Shown: one piece after another, positions 1 to 11,300 of the stretch
How the letters are laid out: each line of letters begins with the position of its first letter
Position numbering within the stretch: the stretch's first letter is position 1
Assembly: GCA_037043015.1 (NCBI GenBank)
Contig: CM073322.1
Location: forward strand, 22,844,364-22,908,363
Direction of reading: 5' to 3'
Length of the DNA stretch: 64,000 bases
Origin: Bryum argenteum
Taxonomy: Eukaryota > Streptophyta > Bryopsida > Bryales > Bryaceae
The notes under the pieces: model-generated
The model's input: the letters and a program-made list of their open reading frames with translations, nothing else
Told to the model about the DNA's origin: nothing
Database searches by the model: none
Made by a program: the position numbers and the translations under genes

Positions 1-2868
1 CCTATCTTAACAGGCCATATTGAAGGAATAGGGGGTCTATCCTCGCTTTGAGAGAATGGCTCAATCCACTTGCGACGATGACCCTTCACACACCTGTCAA
101 TATCATCCGCACAAAAAAAGAACTGATCAATTTTTCTTGGCCCCTCTTGAGGGCGTTGCCATACTCCGGTGTAAGTTGGAGCTGCGGTCGCCTTCCCCTT
201 CTGAATAATTCGTGAGTCACATCTTTTTTTACTCTTTCGCATGATACCCCAACAAGCCTTGGCAGAATTCTCCCTCAAACGGGCAATGTGCCACAACCTT
301 TCGTCAACTTTAGTCTCCTGAACAGCGGTCACACGTTCAATACTAGGTCCAGCAAAAGTGGATGGAAATGTCGGTGGCTCCTCAACTTCATCCTCTTCAT
401 GGATAGTACTCAGATTTTCAGCCAAGGCTCGGGTAACCCTTCTCCCAATTCGGGGACGTGAGTAGCTCACGGTGTCGTCCGTGCGTTTCATCATCAGCTC
501 CAATCGGAACATCAGCCTTACGTTTCTTGGATCCGAACACCTCGGCCCCCTCAAGGTGGGCGTCTCGGGTACAAATCTTCTCAGCTCCTGGATAGTCAGA
601 CACTGCCTTTGTGAGGCTTGATGGATCGCCAGTTCGTGAAGCTTTATGGGCAAGACGCAAATGTGATTCTTGATGTTGGTCCACTACCACCCTTGCCACC
701 TCCGTTGAAGTCGTGGTAACCGACAACTTGGAGGAAAGCATGAACATAATCATCAACAGCTGCAACGTACAAGTCCCCACCCTTGTTGCCGGACGCTTGC
801 AACCATTTGTTATGGATAGATTCCGCAAGGTTACATGAAGGCATCTCCGCCAGCTCTTCTGCCGAATATTTATTTTCCTGTAATGTGCAAAGACATTTAA
901 CTTAGTAACAAAAAAACTTGGTCAAGATATCCAGAGTTGTTAGACTTTCATCACCAAAAGGCTGATCTAAAAATAGATTTTTTAAAAGTTTAAATATTTT
1001 AAAATGTTGTTACAGTAATCGTAAAAATAAATACTCTATGATAAAAAAGTAAATAAAATTTGCGGATTTCCATGACATAAACGCACGTGAACATAATTGT
1101 ATAGTGGATGCGGACTCACTAGTTCCATGAAGCCACCCCATTGTCTGTATCGGAAGTGCCAGAATGCCAGCCAGTGTTCAAGGTGACCTAATCCAACTTC
1201 CGAGGTGGCCTGCGCCGACGCCCACCACGCTCGGATCGCCCAGTATCTTGTCTCCGCCTCAGCCATGGTGCGTGCATCCTTGTATTGCTTACAAAGATGT
1301 CGATGTTGATCTTGCAGCTCGTGCACGATGTATTGTTTGGTGTGTTTCTCTAGGGATTACGTCCAATGGAAGTAGCAAGTTCGTTCGCGGCCTTCCATAG
1401 GGACTTTAGGGTCACCGGAGCCGTAAATGATCCGCACAAATGCGTTCGCTTGGCTTGCGACCGTCGGCCATGAACCCTTGAAATCTGCGGGCGCTTCCAC
1501 CCCCGTTCTCCCCCATGACGTGGTTTAGGTTCTTCCGAAGAAGACGATTTGAGCTTCTCCGTCTTCGACCGAAAATCACAAAGATGCAATAGTTAGAATG
1601 CGGCGATTTTTGAGTCATAAACGTGGCACGCCATGGTGGTCCGGTTCTTGACACGCTGACGTGGTCGAACATTAACCACGCGTGGGGCAGTCGCCTCGGA
1701 TCGCATATTTACGAAACAAGGTCAACACCGCCGGGGCCGACCTCGGACATCTTGAAAATGAAAACTTTGTCACCTTCATCTCCTTGGCCCGGAACTGGTT
1801 ACGTTGGATGTAAGCCCGATTCTTTGAGGCCTCGAGTTTGGTGATCCCATCGAGACACCGTATCTCAAGCAAGTGCTTAAAAGTGGTAATACGATTCCTG
1901 ACGCTGGGAGAGTTCAACTCTTTACATTGATCGAAGATAGGTTCTAGCTCCTGGAGGGTGAGCTTGGAGGTTACAGGGTCACCTTCTTCACGGAGAAGTA
2001 AGTTTCCGAGTAAGTCCTTGCTAGCCTCCATGACTATTTTGGACGTTGTAGCTTGTGGGTTACGTTCTACGTGCTCCTCTATTAACTCATCAATTATTTT
2101 ACGTGCACATCTGTAATCTCCGACTTTGACAGATGTTCGTGGGTACCGATATGCACACACGCCCGCTCTTGACTCTCATCTCCAAATATGTAGAATATTT
2201 TAGAAGGGCATACAGCAACACAAACGGGAGGTTCTTTGCAGATCTTACAGACTAGTGTTGAGGAAGGAGGAGGCGCGTGGCCGATCGGGAAGGGGTCCTT
2301 AGTAAAGCCCTCGAACTCCACCTCATTCACCTCCGCTCTCTGCGGTCGGCCGTAGTAAGTAGCCGCAATTCCCATTGTGGCATTGAAGATGACCAACACA
2401 ATTAGAGTAGCGGAAAGACAAACCGAGGTTGTTACTAATGTTAGTAGTCATTGTCCTGGTCCACACATGACCGTCGTATCTTTTGTCCATCCCTTCCATA
2501 GATTTGGCTACCTTGACAAAGATGGTTGGTACAACGGGAGGGAGAACATAGAGGACATCACCGTTGAAAGTGGGAGGCAGGAAAGAGACGTTGTGAGTAC
2601 GAATGGAATGGAAATCTATTTTTTTGAGGATAGTTTTGTTGCGAGACATACTACCAAGTCTACGAAGAGAGGAAAGAATGTTTTTGGTTTTTACGACTTT
2701 GGACGGGAAGAGAGAACGGGGGTGGTTCTGCGATCGCGTTGAACTGCACGAGGGGGTGGATGCGGTTCGATGATAGTCGACGGATCGCATGGACGCTTTT
2801 CTTTCATCGTCGGATGAATCGAAATATCGATTCGGACTTGAGTCCGGGTTCGACCTTGACACGAGCAA
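1..2868 (-). pseudogene. decayed DDE transposase-like gene, copy A (MULE-type suspected), runs off left edge
   Basis: Read on the minus strand, conserved blocks follow in order. A Cys/His cluster with GHLQCHNGNC lies near 2400, then CKICKEPPVCVAVC near 2240. ERACVHIGTHEH is followed, after a frameshift, by VKVGDYR near 2130. DELIEEHVERNPQA, CHVYDS (putative first catalytic Asp, near 1620), GFMADG (second Asp, near 1470) and FWHFRYRQWGGFMEL (near 1140) come next. A consensus gtgagt donor follows, then after an acceptor at about 887 SCNLAESIHNKWLQ. An open C-terminal frame continues past base 1. The blocks occupy different frames, with breaks near 2345, 2128, 1700, 1540 and 480, so the copy is dead. 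Copy B at 20.76-21.86 kb shares the same blocks. Assignment to MULE rests on the Asp-containing blocks and general resemblance, not on a search. It is divergent from the small ORF at 3781. Confidence 0.72.
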
Positions 2869-3780
2869 GAATCGAACAATCGGGAGATGGTAGAAGAACT
2901 ACGAGGAGTGAGGAGGACGGTGGAGGCGTTCATGACAGATTACATCATCGTGCCGAATCGATCGATCTTGTCCGGTCGTAGCTTATATATTCTACAATTC
3001 TTGTCTAGGTCGACCGGTTCGACAAGCACAGTAGTCTTGGACAAGATTAGTGTTTGGATCCATGACATGTTTCTCTAACCAAAGAGATGACTCATCAAAA
3101 CCGAAACGAATTGCTAGCCAAGACGGAGTGACTTGACCACTCCGTCCACCCCCGGAGGAATGCGGATGGGAGGACTTAAGTCTTCGGACCTAATGGCAAT
3201 GACGTCCGCGGGGAGGTAAGGGAGTAGAGGATGCCATGATAGACGTAGGGGAAGAAGACAACATCAACAAGTGTGCGGAGAAAGAGAGTCTCAGTGCGTT
3301 TCGGATGTTCAAATATGAGACGTTGGTGTATTTGTGTTTGCGTGCGTATTGAATACATATCAAACGTTATTTCTTATAATAAAAAGTCCAGATATCGGAT
3401 ACTCTTAATCGTGAGCATGATGATTTTAAAGCACTTTACTTAAAATACTTAAATAATATGAATCGAAAAACGCATTAAGTACAAACGATTAAAAATATTG
3501 GATTCCACGATTAAAAAGTATGGGTAGACGGTAAAGTGGCGGCGGCGATCATTGTCGAGGTTTAGTTGGATAATAGATGCGGTCGGGTTAGCTTATTTTG
3601 AATTGTCGACACCATGATGGCGGGAATTAGGGAATACGCGTTGGGCGATTAGGGTATCGTAGCCGCATGGAGCAACTTATATAATGGAGTTGAGAATTAG
3701 GGTTCGACAACTTCATATGCATAGAGAAGTTTTGGACTCGGTATGTGAGACGAGTGATAAGTTATCTCATTGCAGGCAGC
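2869..3780. other. spacer between divergent ORFs of copy A
   Basis: No convincing gene. It separates the 5' end of the transposase-like pseudogene from the start of the accessory ORF and is the natural place for a shared bidirectional promoter. It becomes AT-rich after 3360. An acceptor-like TTGCAG lies just before the ATG at 3781, so a 5' untranslated exon may sit here. Confidence 0.4.
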
Positions 3781-4515
3781 ATGGATGAAATCGCTAGCGG
3801 TAGTGATAGAAGAAAGGAAATAGGTCAGAGAAAGAAGAAGCGGAGGGGTGGTACGAAGTTCACTAACTCTAAAGCACAGAGGCGTAGTGCTATGCGGAAG
3901 CGTGATGAAAGAAGCTCAAGCGGCGATGATCGGGAGCCAGACGGGTACGATTTACTGATCGACGATGATGTGCTACCGCCATTCAGGCGGACTATCAAGA
4001 TGCGCTCGCTCAACCTCGACAGTGTTCCAGAGAGTGTGGGGACGGACGAAGGTGAAGAAGAGGAGGACGATGGGCGTAGCAGGCAGTTCAAGACGTCTAC
4101 TGATACTCTTTGCGTGGATGGGCATGACGATGGAGGTGTGGAATCTACGCATGAGGTACTAAAGTTTTCTATGATACAATTATGTAAATATTTGTAAAGG
4201 TCAACATATTCCTAAATACATATATGGATTAATTACAAAATGGGTTGTCTTCAGGATCGTGTAGGATTGGAAGAGGTAGACGATGGATCAGGAGATGAAG
4301 TAGCATCTTTTGAAGAGAAGAGAGTCACTCAAATCGGTGAGGGAGCTGAAGCCACTTGTCAGCAGGGGACACAGTATGAGGTAGCGGATGGTTTTGAGAC
4401 AAGCGTCGAAGAAGTAGAGGAGGTACATGATAAACCTTACTTCTTGGTTTACTGGGAGGACGTAGGGCTGGTTAAGTATACAGTCAACGAGAGTTCTTTC
4501 TTCAGTATGACGTAG
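3781..4515 (+). CDS. small basic/acidic accessory ORF of transposon copy A
   Basis: Two exons, 3781-4155 (ends CATGAG|gtacta) and 4255-4515 (after TCTTCAG), join in phase to 211 residues. The N-terminal part is strongly basic (QRKKKRRGG then KAQRRSAMRKRD), which looks like a nuclear localisation signal. It is followed by SLNLDSVPESV and a run of Glu/Asp; the second exon is also acidic and ends near KPYFLVYWEDVG. The paralogue at 20099-20557 shares MxxI, the KKKR-GG-KF block, a second basic block and the NLxSV block, and also lies divergent to a transposase copy. This makes it a component of the same element, in the way mudrB accompanies mudrA in MuDR, although those two are convergent. Function unknown; DNA binding or help to the transposase is inference. 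The frame appears unbroken. Confidence 0.6.
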
Positions 4516-4848
4516 TTCCGAATTTTGACATGATATAGATACTTGATATATAAGGACATAGGACTGAGTAATATATGTCGTAGACTGCAAATAATACGTA
4601 ACAAGCGTAATTCAAATTCACATAACTTGCGTATTCAAATGTATGAGAGATGGATGCAAATATTAGGACTTTCTGGAAAAATATTAACGAGTGTCATGAT
4701 CTCTTGGTGTCATACATTTTATTCATATTTATATTAAGTGTACAACCTAAGTGCGGTAATAAAAAATACAGTACATTGTGTTTATGAATTCATTGGAGAC
4801 ATAGTGTTGTACTAGAAAATTTAACAGTAGGTATTGTCCCAAGGTTAT

Positions 4849-5202
4849 CCGCCCCATGTCCGTCCCCATCGTATCCGCCCGATGTCCGTCTTGATGGTAT
4901 ACGCCCGATGTCCGTCTTGGTGGTATCCGCCCATTGACCATCCCCATGATATCCGCACGATGATCGTCCCCATGTTATCTGCCTGATGTCTGCCCTATGG
5001 TATCCGCCCGACGTCCGTCCACATGGTATCCGCCACATGTCCTTCCGAATATATACGCCGATGCGGGTCCCCATCGTATTCGAACGATGTCCGTCCCCAT
5101 GGTAACCGCCCGATGTCGGATCTTCCATGGTATCCGCCCGATGTCCGCTATTCGATGGTACCCGCCCGATGTCCAGTAGGCCATGGTACCCGCCCGAACA
5201 TC
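4849..5202. repeat. 26-bp minisatellite, about 14 degenerate copies
   Basis: Successive units resemble CCGCCCGATGTCCGTC followed by CCCATGGTAT. Spacing is mostly 25-28 bp and substitutions accumulate toward both ends. The unit length is not a multiple of three, so the open frames across it are not protein evidence. Confidence 0.9.
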
Positions 5203-5654
5203 ATGCTTCCCGCCGAGCAGGCCACGCCAGGCTCCGATGATTCCTGCGAGGTCCCTGTTCGCAGTCCGCAGACTTCTCCGCGGCAAAAAGCTTTGGCGTA
5301 GCTATGGCGTCCTCGTGTCCCCATACATCGCCGCCATTGCTAGAACCTTGCATTAAATTGTTCCAGCCGATTCGGTTGGGTAGGCGAAGATAACAGCTCG
5401 GCAGGATTATATTTCTAGAAAGTGTCAGGTAGTTGAGAAAAAGCCTTGGAGGAGAAATTGTCCCACTCATAATAGAATCCACTTTTGTCGAGAGAGGTAG
5501 CTATATTTAACAATAGCAATTGAGTGGACGTCATCAATCACGATAAGAACAATAAACGTTCGTGGCCTCTCTTTCCTTCCTCGGGTGAGGGTGTTTCATC
5601 AATTTCCATTAGGGTTGGAGGAAGGAGGTGCGATGAGCGTAGTGCGAGAGAGGA

Positions 5655-5867
5655 ATGGCGCGAATGCGTGAACAAGATGAAGTAACGAATCGGCTAGAAG
5701 AAGAGCACGTCGAGTTGGATCTGGAAAATGTGAGTACGCAATCGTCGTGAGTCCACTTGTTCGCGGAGTTTTACACGGAGTATTACGGATCACATAGTTG
5801 TCCATCAAAACGAGATGCAATCAAAACGCTGGCCGAATTGGAAGCTTTCTACTTCAACCGCTTGAAG
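5655..5867 (+). pseudogene. exon-like coding segment upstream of ParB-methyltransferase-like copy C
   Basis: The frame starts MARMREQDEVTNRLEEEH, meets one in-frame TGA near 5748, then continues VHLFAEFYTEYYG and ends LAELEAFYFNRLK exactly at a strong donor (AAG|gtgagt at 5868). The only sizeable plus-strand coding signal downstream is copy C at 8387, so this may be its first exon, with the 422-bp array lying in the intron. Splice phase with the 8387 acceptor is not clean, so the link is inference. A similar LAELE block occurs at the end of an exon-like ORF (19268-19513, minus) upstream of copy D. Confidence 0.35.
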
Positions 5868-5939
5868 GTGAGTATGGAAATCTAGAATCCTTGAAATTGG
5901 GTCATTGCCGCTTGACTTCGAGCTTAGAAGTCTTTCTTT

Positions 5940-8095
5940 GGTGCATTGGACCTTTTTGCATGAATCGGTTTGCTCCAGGATGATGATCGAGCCGGGTAGC
6001 GAGCTTAGATGGTCGGATGTGAAATGAGTGGGAGGGGTGCATGAATTGAATGTTATGTGAGAGTGCCCTCGATGTTTTTCGGGCGAAGTCAAGCTCTGTT
6101 CTTGCCAATGGTTGATTGAATTTGAGCCCTCGAGGCGCTTGTTGGCACGATGGCACGCCCGGAGAGCACGTCTCGGTGAGCTGGCTTGACTTGAGCCTCT
6201 CGGGATGCGGCATGTGGAACCAAGGCCGAGCCCTTGAATCCTCTCGATTATGCTTGCTCGGACTTGAGCCTTGGGGAAGCGATGTTGGCACGAAGGGGCC
6301 TGCGTGAGCTTGCTTGGTCCCAGTGATGGCTTTTGCGGGAAGTGGAGCCGCCAATCCGCGACCTTTCGTCCACGCAAGGTCCGGGGAGGCTAGCTCGTTT
6401 GTGATTTTCGTTATTGTTTTTGGCACTTTTGTGAAGTTTGTGCAAAGACCTTTGACGGGGGGTTGGTCGTTTTGGTCAAGAGCCCCGTGTTGTTCTTCTC
6501 GGGCAAAGTCAAGCCCTGTTGTTGAGATTGGTTGATGGAATTCGAGCCCCGGGGCAAGAAAATTGCTGGCACGATGGCACGCCCAGACCACGTCGCAAAG
6601 AGAGCTGGCTTGACTTGAGCCCCGGGATGCAAATGATGTGGAACCGAGGCGAGCCCTTGAATCCTCTCGCTTATGCTTGCTCGGACTTGAGCCCCCGGGG
6701 AAGCGGATGTTGGCACGAAGGGGCCTGCTCGTGAGCTTGCTTGGTCCTCGGTGATGGCTTTTGCGGGAAGTGGAGCGCGCCGCCCGCCCTTTCGTCCACG
6801 CAAGGCCGGGGAGGCTAGCTCGTTTGTGATTTTCGTTATTGTTTTTGGCACTTTTGTGAAGTTTGTGCAAAGACCTTTGACGGGGGGTTGGTCGTTTTGG
6901 TCAAGAGCCCCCGTGTTGTTCTTCTCGGGCAAAGTCAAGCCCCGTTGTTGAGATTGGTTGATGGAATTCGAGCCCCTGGCAAAGAAATGCTGGCACGATG
7001 GCACGCCCGATGACCACGTCGCAAAGAGAGCCTGGCTTGACTTGAGCCCCCCGGATGCGGCATGTGGAACCGAGGCAGAGCCCTTGAATCCTCTCGATTA
7101 TGCTTGCTCGGACTTGAGCCCCGGGAAGCGATGTTGGCACGAAGGGGCCTGGCGTGAGCTTGCTTGGTCCTCGTGATGGCTTTTGCGGGAAGTGGAGCGC
7201 CGCCGCCGACCTTTCGTCCACGCAAGGTCGGGAGGCTAGCTCGTTTGTGATTTTCGATCCTGTTTTTGGCACTTTTGTGAAGTTTGTGCAAAGACCTTTG
7301 ACGGGGGTTGGTCGTTTTGGTCAAGAGCCCCGTGTTGTTCTTCTCGGGCAAAGTCAAGCCCCTTTGTTGAGATTGGTTGATGGAATTCGAGCCCCCGGGG
7401 CAAGAAATTGGCACGATGGCACGCCCAGACCACGTCGCAAAGAGAGCCGGCTTGACTTGAGCCCCCGGATGCGGCATGTGGAACCGAGGCGAGCCCTTGA
7501 ATCCTCTCGATTATGCTTGCTCGGACTTGAGCCCCGGGGAAGCAGATGTTGGCACGAAGGGGCCTGCTTTGTGAGCTTGCTTGGTCCTCGTGATGGCTTT
7601 TGCGGGAAGTGGAGCGCCGCCGCCACCTTTCGTCCACGCAAGGTCGGGGAGGCTAGCTCGTTTGTGATTTTCGTTATTGTTTTTGGCACTTTTGTGAAGT
7701 TTGTGCAAAGACCTTTGACGGGGGGGTTGGTCGTTTTGGGTGAAGAGCCCCGTGTTGTTCTTCTCGGGCAAAGTCAAGCCCCGTTGTTGAGATTGGTTGA
7801 TGGAATTCGAGCCCCCGGGCAAAGAATTTGGCACGATGGCACGCCCAGTACCACGTCTCAAAGAGAGCCGGCTTGACTTGAGCCTCTCGGGATGCGAAGA
7901 TGTGGAACCAAGGCGAGCCCTTGAATCCTCTCGATTATGCTTGCTCGGACTTGAGCCCCTGGGAAGCGTTGGTTGGCACGAAGGGCCCCGTGAGCTTGCT
8001 TGGTCCTCAGTGATGGCTTTTGCGGGGAAGTGGAGCCACGCCCGCCCCTCTCGTCCACGCAAGGTCGGGAGGCTACCTCGTTTGTGATTTTCAAT
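5940..8095. repeat. tandem array, about five units of ~422 bp
   Basis: The anchor CCCTTGAATCCTCTCG starts at 6231, 6654, 7081, 7494 and 7918, giving periods of 423, 427, 413 and 424 bp. Other anchors, such as GGCACTTTTGTGAAG and TTGGCACGATGGCACGCCC, recur in step. Most unit-to-unit differences are length changes in C or G runs (for example GAGCCCCGGGGCAAG against GAGCCCCTGGCAAAG). Long open frames on both strands shift between units, so the array is almost certainly non-coding. It is GC-rich compared with its flanks and stops about 290 bp before copy C. Confidence 0.93.
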
Positions 8096-8386
8096 CTTTC
8101 AACATTTTCTTTTACTTGATTGAAAGTTAGTGAATTTCGGCTAAGTTGAGGCCTCGATCTTGGTTTTCTTTGTGGAAGTAGTGCTTTGTTTTTGGTTTTG
8201 GAGTTGAAGTGGAGTGTTGTTCTTGGTTTGCTTGGGTCAAGTGTAGCCATCATTTAATTTTTCTAGTTTGAAATTTCATACTCATTGTTCCATTACATAT
8301 GACTATTTGGTATATGAAAGTTAATGTTCAATATTGGTGTTCGCCATCGGGAAATTACTTACCTTTGATTTTTTGAGGTTTTGCAG

Positions 8387-11300
8387 ATCCGTTGAAGCGG
8401 CAGAAAGTTCATCGTGAGGAGGATTCGATCTTTGAGAGCGATTTGTCAACTTTGAGAGATCATGTCATGTCATGGTCGTAGTAGAGTCTCGTCGTTTAGT
8501 GATACCTTTGTCTTCTCATTCCAAAACTTCTTCCGGCCTCCCCGTCCGTCTCACTTCACGTGTTGACGTTGATCGGGTTGCACGAGCGGTTAACATGCAA
8601 ATTAACCAAAATGAGGCCAAAGCTAGACGTACTCACGCAAATGCATTAGCAAGAGTTATCCCAAGACGCTCTCCCCGTCTTGCCGCAAAATTGCGCTCAA
8701 CTCAATTGTATTGTCTGATGATTTGATGACTTTATCATGAACTTAATTATAAAGTCGTTGTGTTTCTTATATCTTATCGCTTTGTTAACTTCACACATTC
8801 TTATTTTTTTTCGTGTTGTGTTGTACTTGGTTTCTATAATGCCAGATGAACATAGCTCAAGTCCATACCGATGAAGATGACAATACCACCCCGCCTCTTC
8901 TTCCTTCTGCACGACCTCTCTCGTGCGTTAGAGATGAACACGATCGTGAATCTCTCCCAAATGATGGTAACCTTTGCAGTGGAGTCCCGGAAGATTGTCC
9001 TTCCGAAATTCACCGTCATCCTCAAGCGTTGCAAGAACATGATGGACTGGACACTATTTCCGAAGATGAAGACACTCCGTTGCCTGGGAGTGTCAATGTT
9101 GGAATCGTCCATATGCCAACTCATCTTCAAGACAAAGATCCCGATTGGAGTGCAAATGAAATGAGAATGATTCACAAAAGTGACTCCATTGCGATCATTA
9201 ACAGGTTTCGATTCAAACCTGTTAAAAAGTCTCGCATGCTATCCTAAGGTTCGTCCTATTTCGGAACAAGACGTGAGGAAGTTGGAGAATGAGTTCAACA
9301 AAGGCTATCGGGAGGGCGATCGGGTGATGTACGTTTCTCCCTTCGATAGGAAAGGGAGAGAGAAGCTGGTTGCTGACGAAGATGCAGTGTGGACAAATCC
9401 TCCGTGGAAAGTCGCAAAATGAAGAGTTCGAGACGATCTTTGAGTCCGATCCCGATCTTCAACACCAGAGTGGCAAGTATTATTATGTGTACGAAGGTAA
9501 CCACCGGGTTACCGCTGATGCGCGTCATATTGAAAGGTACCACAAGATGGATCCTTCTTGGTACATATCAGTTGACTGCATCGTTCTCGATGCTCGTGGA
9601 GAAAGCAATCTCCTCCTAGACGCCATGAACGACATAAATTGGTAAGTACTTGTCACATTCATTCTAATTATGTTCTTGTATATTCAACTATGATATATCT
9701 GATATCTGATATCGATGTGTAGGTCTACGGAACATGACCATGTTGAAGACGGTCTGTGTGCAAAATTACAACGCATGAGAAAATTTGGAAAACTGAAACT
9801 TGAGGACTTCAAGGACCTTATCTCCCCGGAGGATTACAGAATTTGCAAGAACGCCAAAGCTAAAAAAGAAACTTGGTATCCGGTTACACTTGACGTTTTC
9901 GTCAAATTCTTGTATGCGGTAGGTTTATGTTTATGTGCTATATCGTTATAATTTGCTTTCGATTTTTTGCACCTTTTAACTACGTTATAAATTATTTACA
10001 GAGGAGGTTAGCGAAAGCATCCGACGAGGCTGAAGCATCTTACTACGCCACTGTTCCGAAGGATAAACAAACAGGGCCGGGAGTTTGGAGTGCCATGGAC
10101 AACGCCATCAAATCAGAAATTAAGTCCATTCGTGGCAAAAATTTCGACAAAATGGTCGCTGTCGCCAACAACAAACTTGGGAAAGTATTCCCAAAAGAGG
10201 TATTTTTCGCATTCTACTCAAATTCAATATAAGCCTAATCGTCTTTTTGACCTTTATCACATTCAAACTTTGTCAATCTCCTTCATGCGCAGATATACTC
10301 TCATTACAGCAATAACCACAAACCGGATATGACAATTGATCGCTTGCAAATGGTAGCCACCACGAACGTGCACTTCGATTACAAGGAAAGTGGCCGCAAT
10401 GGTGGAACTCATCCTCCGAAGCTCGTCGATCCGTTCACTTTCCGGAGGACCGCCAATGAAAGATAAATCATTGCTTGCTTTCCTCCATCGCGCATCACTT
10501 TGGGCACAGTAACTTAAATGTATTTTCCGTGTTTTCTATTTTATCGGCTTTACAATATTTTAATTTCTAACGAAAATTCTTCTTTTCCAAATAGAGCAAT
10601 CCCTTTCAACCGAATTGCGTAAACTAGCGAAAGATGACAATCTCAACATTCAATGGAATGATTCCGTCTTAAAACCATCCGAGTACGTTGAGAAGTGGAG
10701 GTTGCTTTTATGGGAGAAGGCATTTGGGAACTACCTTTCTCTTAATGCTAGCCCAAGGTTCATTAAAGGCTCCGATCTTCAAAGGATTGGTGGTGGCAAA
10801 GTTACAATAAAACGTCTTTTATTCCGGTATGTATATCTATTATGTTTTCAATGTAACATAATTTTTGTTTATCATTCAATTTCGTCATTCTAATTTCTTC
10901 CCTTGAATGTAGGTACTTGAAACAAGAGCTTCTTGCGAAAGGAGCACTAGCTTCTTGGTCCATTCCCGTCGAGTTCGATGACGTCTCAGTCGCCAACGAT
11001 CCCTCCACCTTCTTCTCCAGTGACCAACAGAGGCGGTTTACCACAACACACCATCGATCGTGGTTGGTTCCTTGAGTGCCGCGATAACTTCGTTCATAAG
11101 GAGGAGAAGCATCTTATTCGAAACCTCGGTACAAGCGCTGCTGCACCGCACCTATGGAGATAGACAACGATGACGACGACGAGGACCTCTCCATTTTGCC
11201 ACCCACTGCCCTTCTTCTCTTCACCTCCTTCGCTCAACCGCTCAAACGTCGGGCCAACAAAAACGACGCAACGCCGTAGCGAAGCTTCCTGTAGTAGATC

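Noticed and set aside
4790-5301. Gly/His/Asp-repeat protein across the 26-bp minisatellite
   Set aside because: The unit length is not a multiple of three; the repeat peptide is a by-product of the DNA repeat.
5902-8062. Long open frames on both strands across the 422-bp array
   Set aside because: Frames shift from unit to unit at C/G runs and the sequence is a tandem repeat; no protein family is visible.
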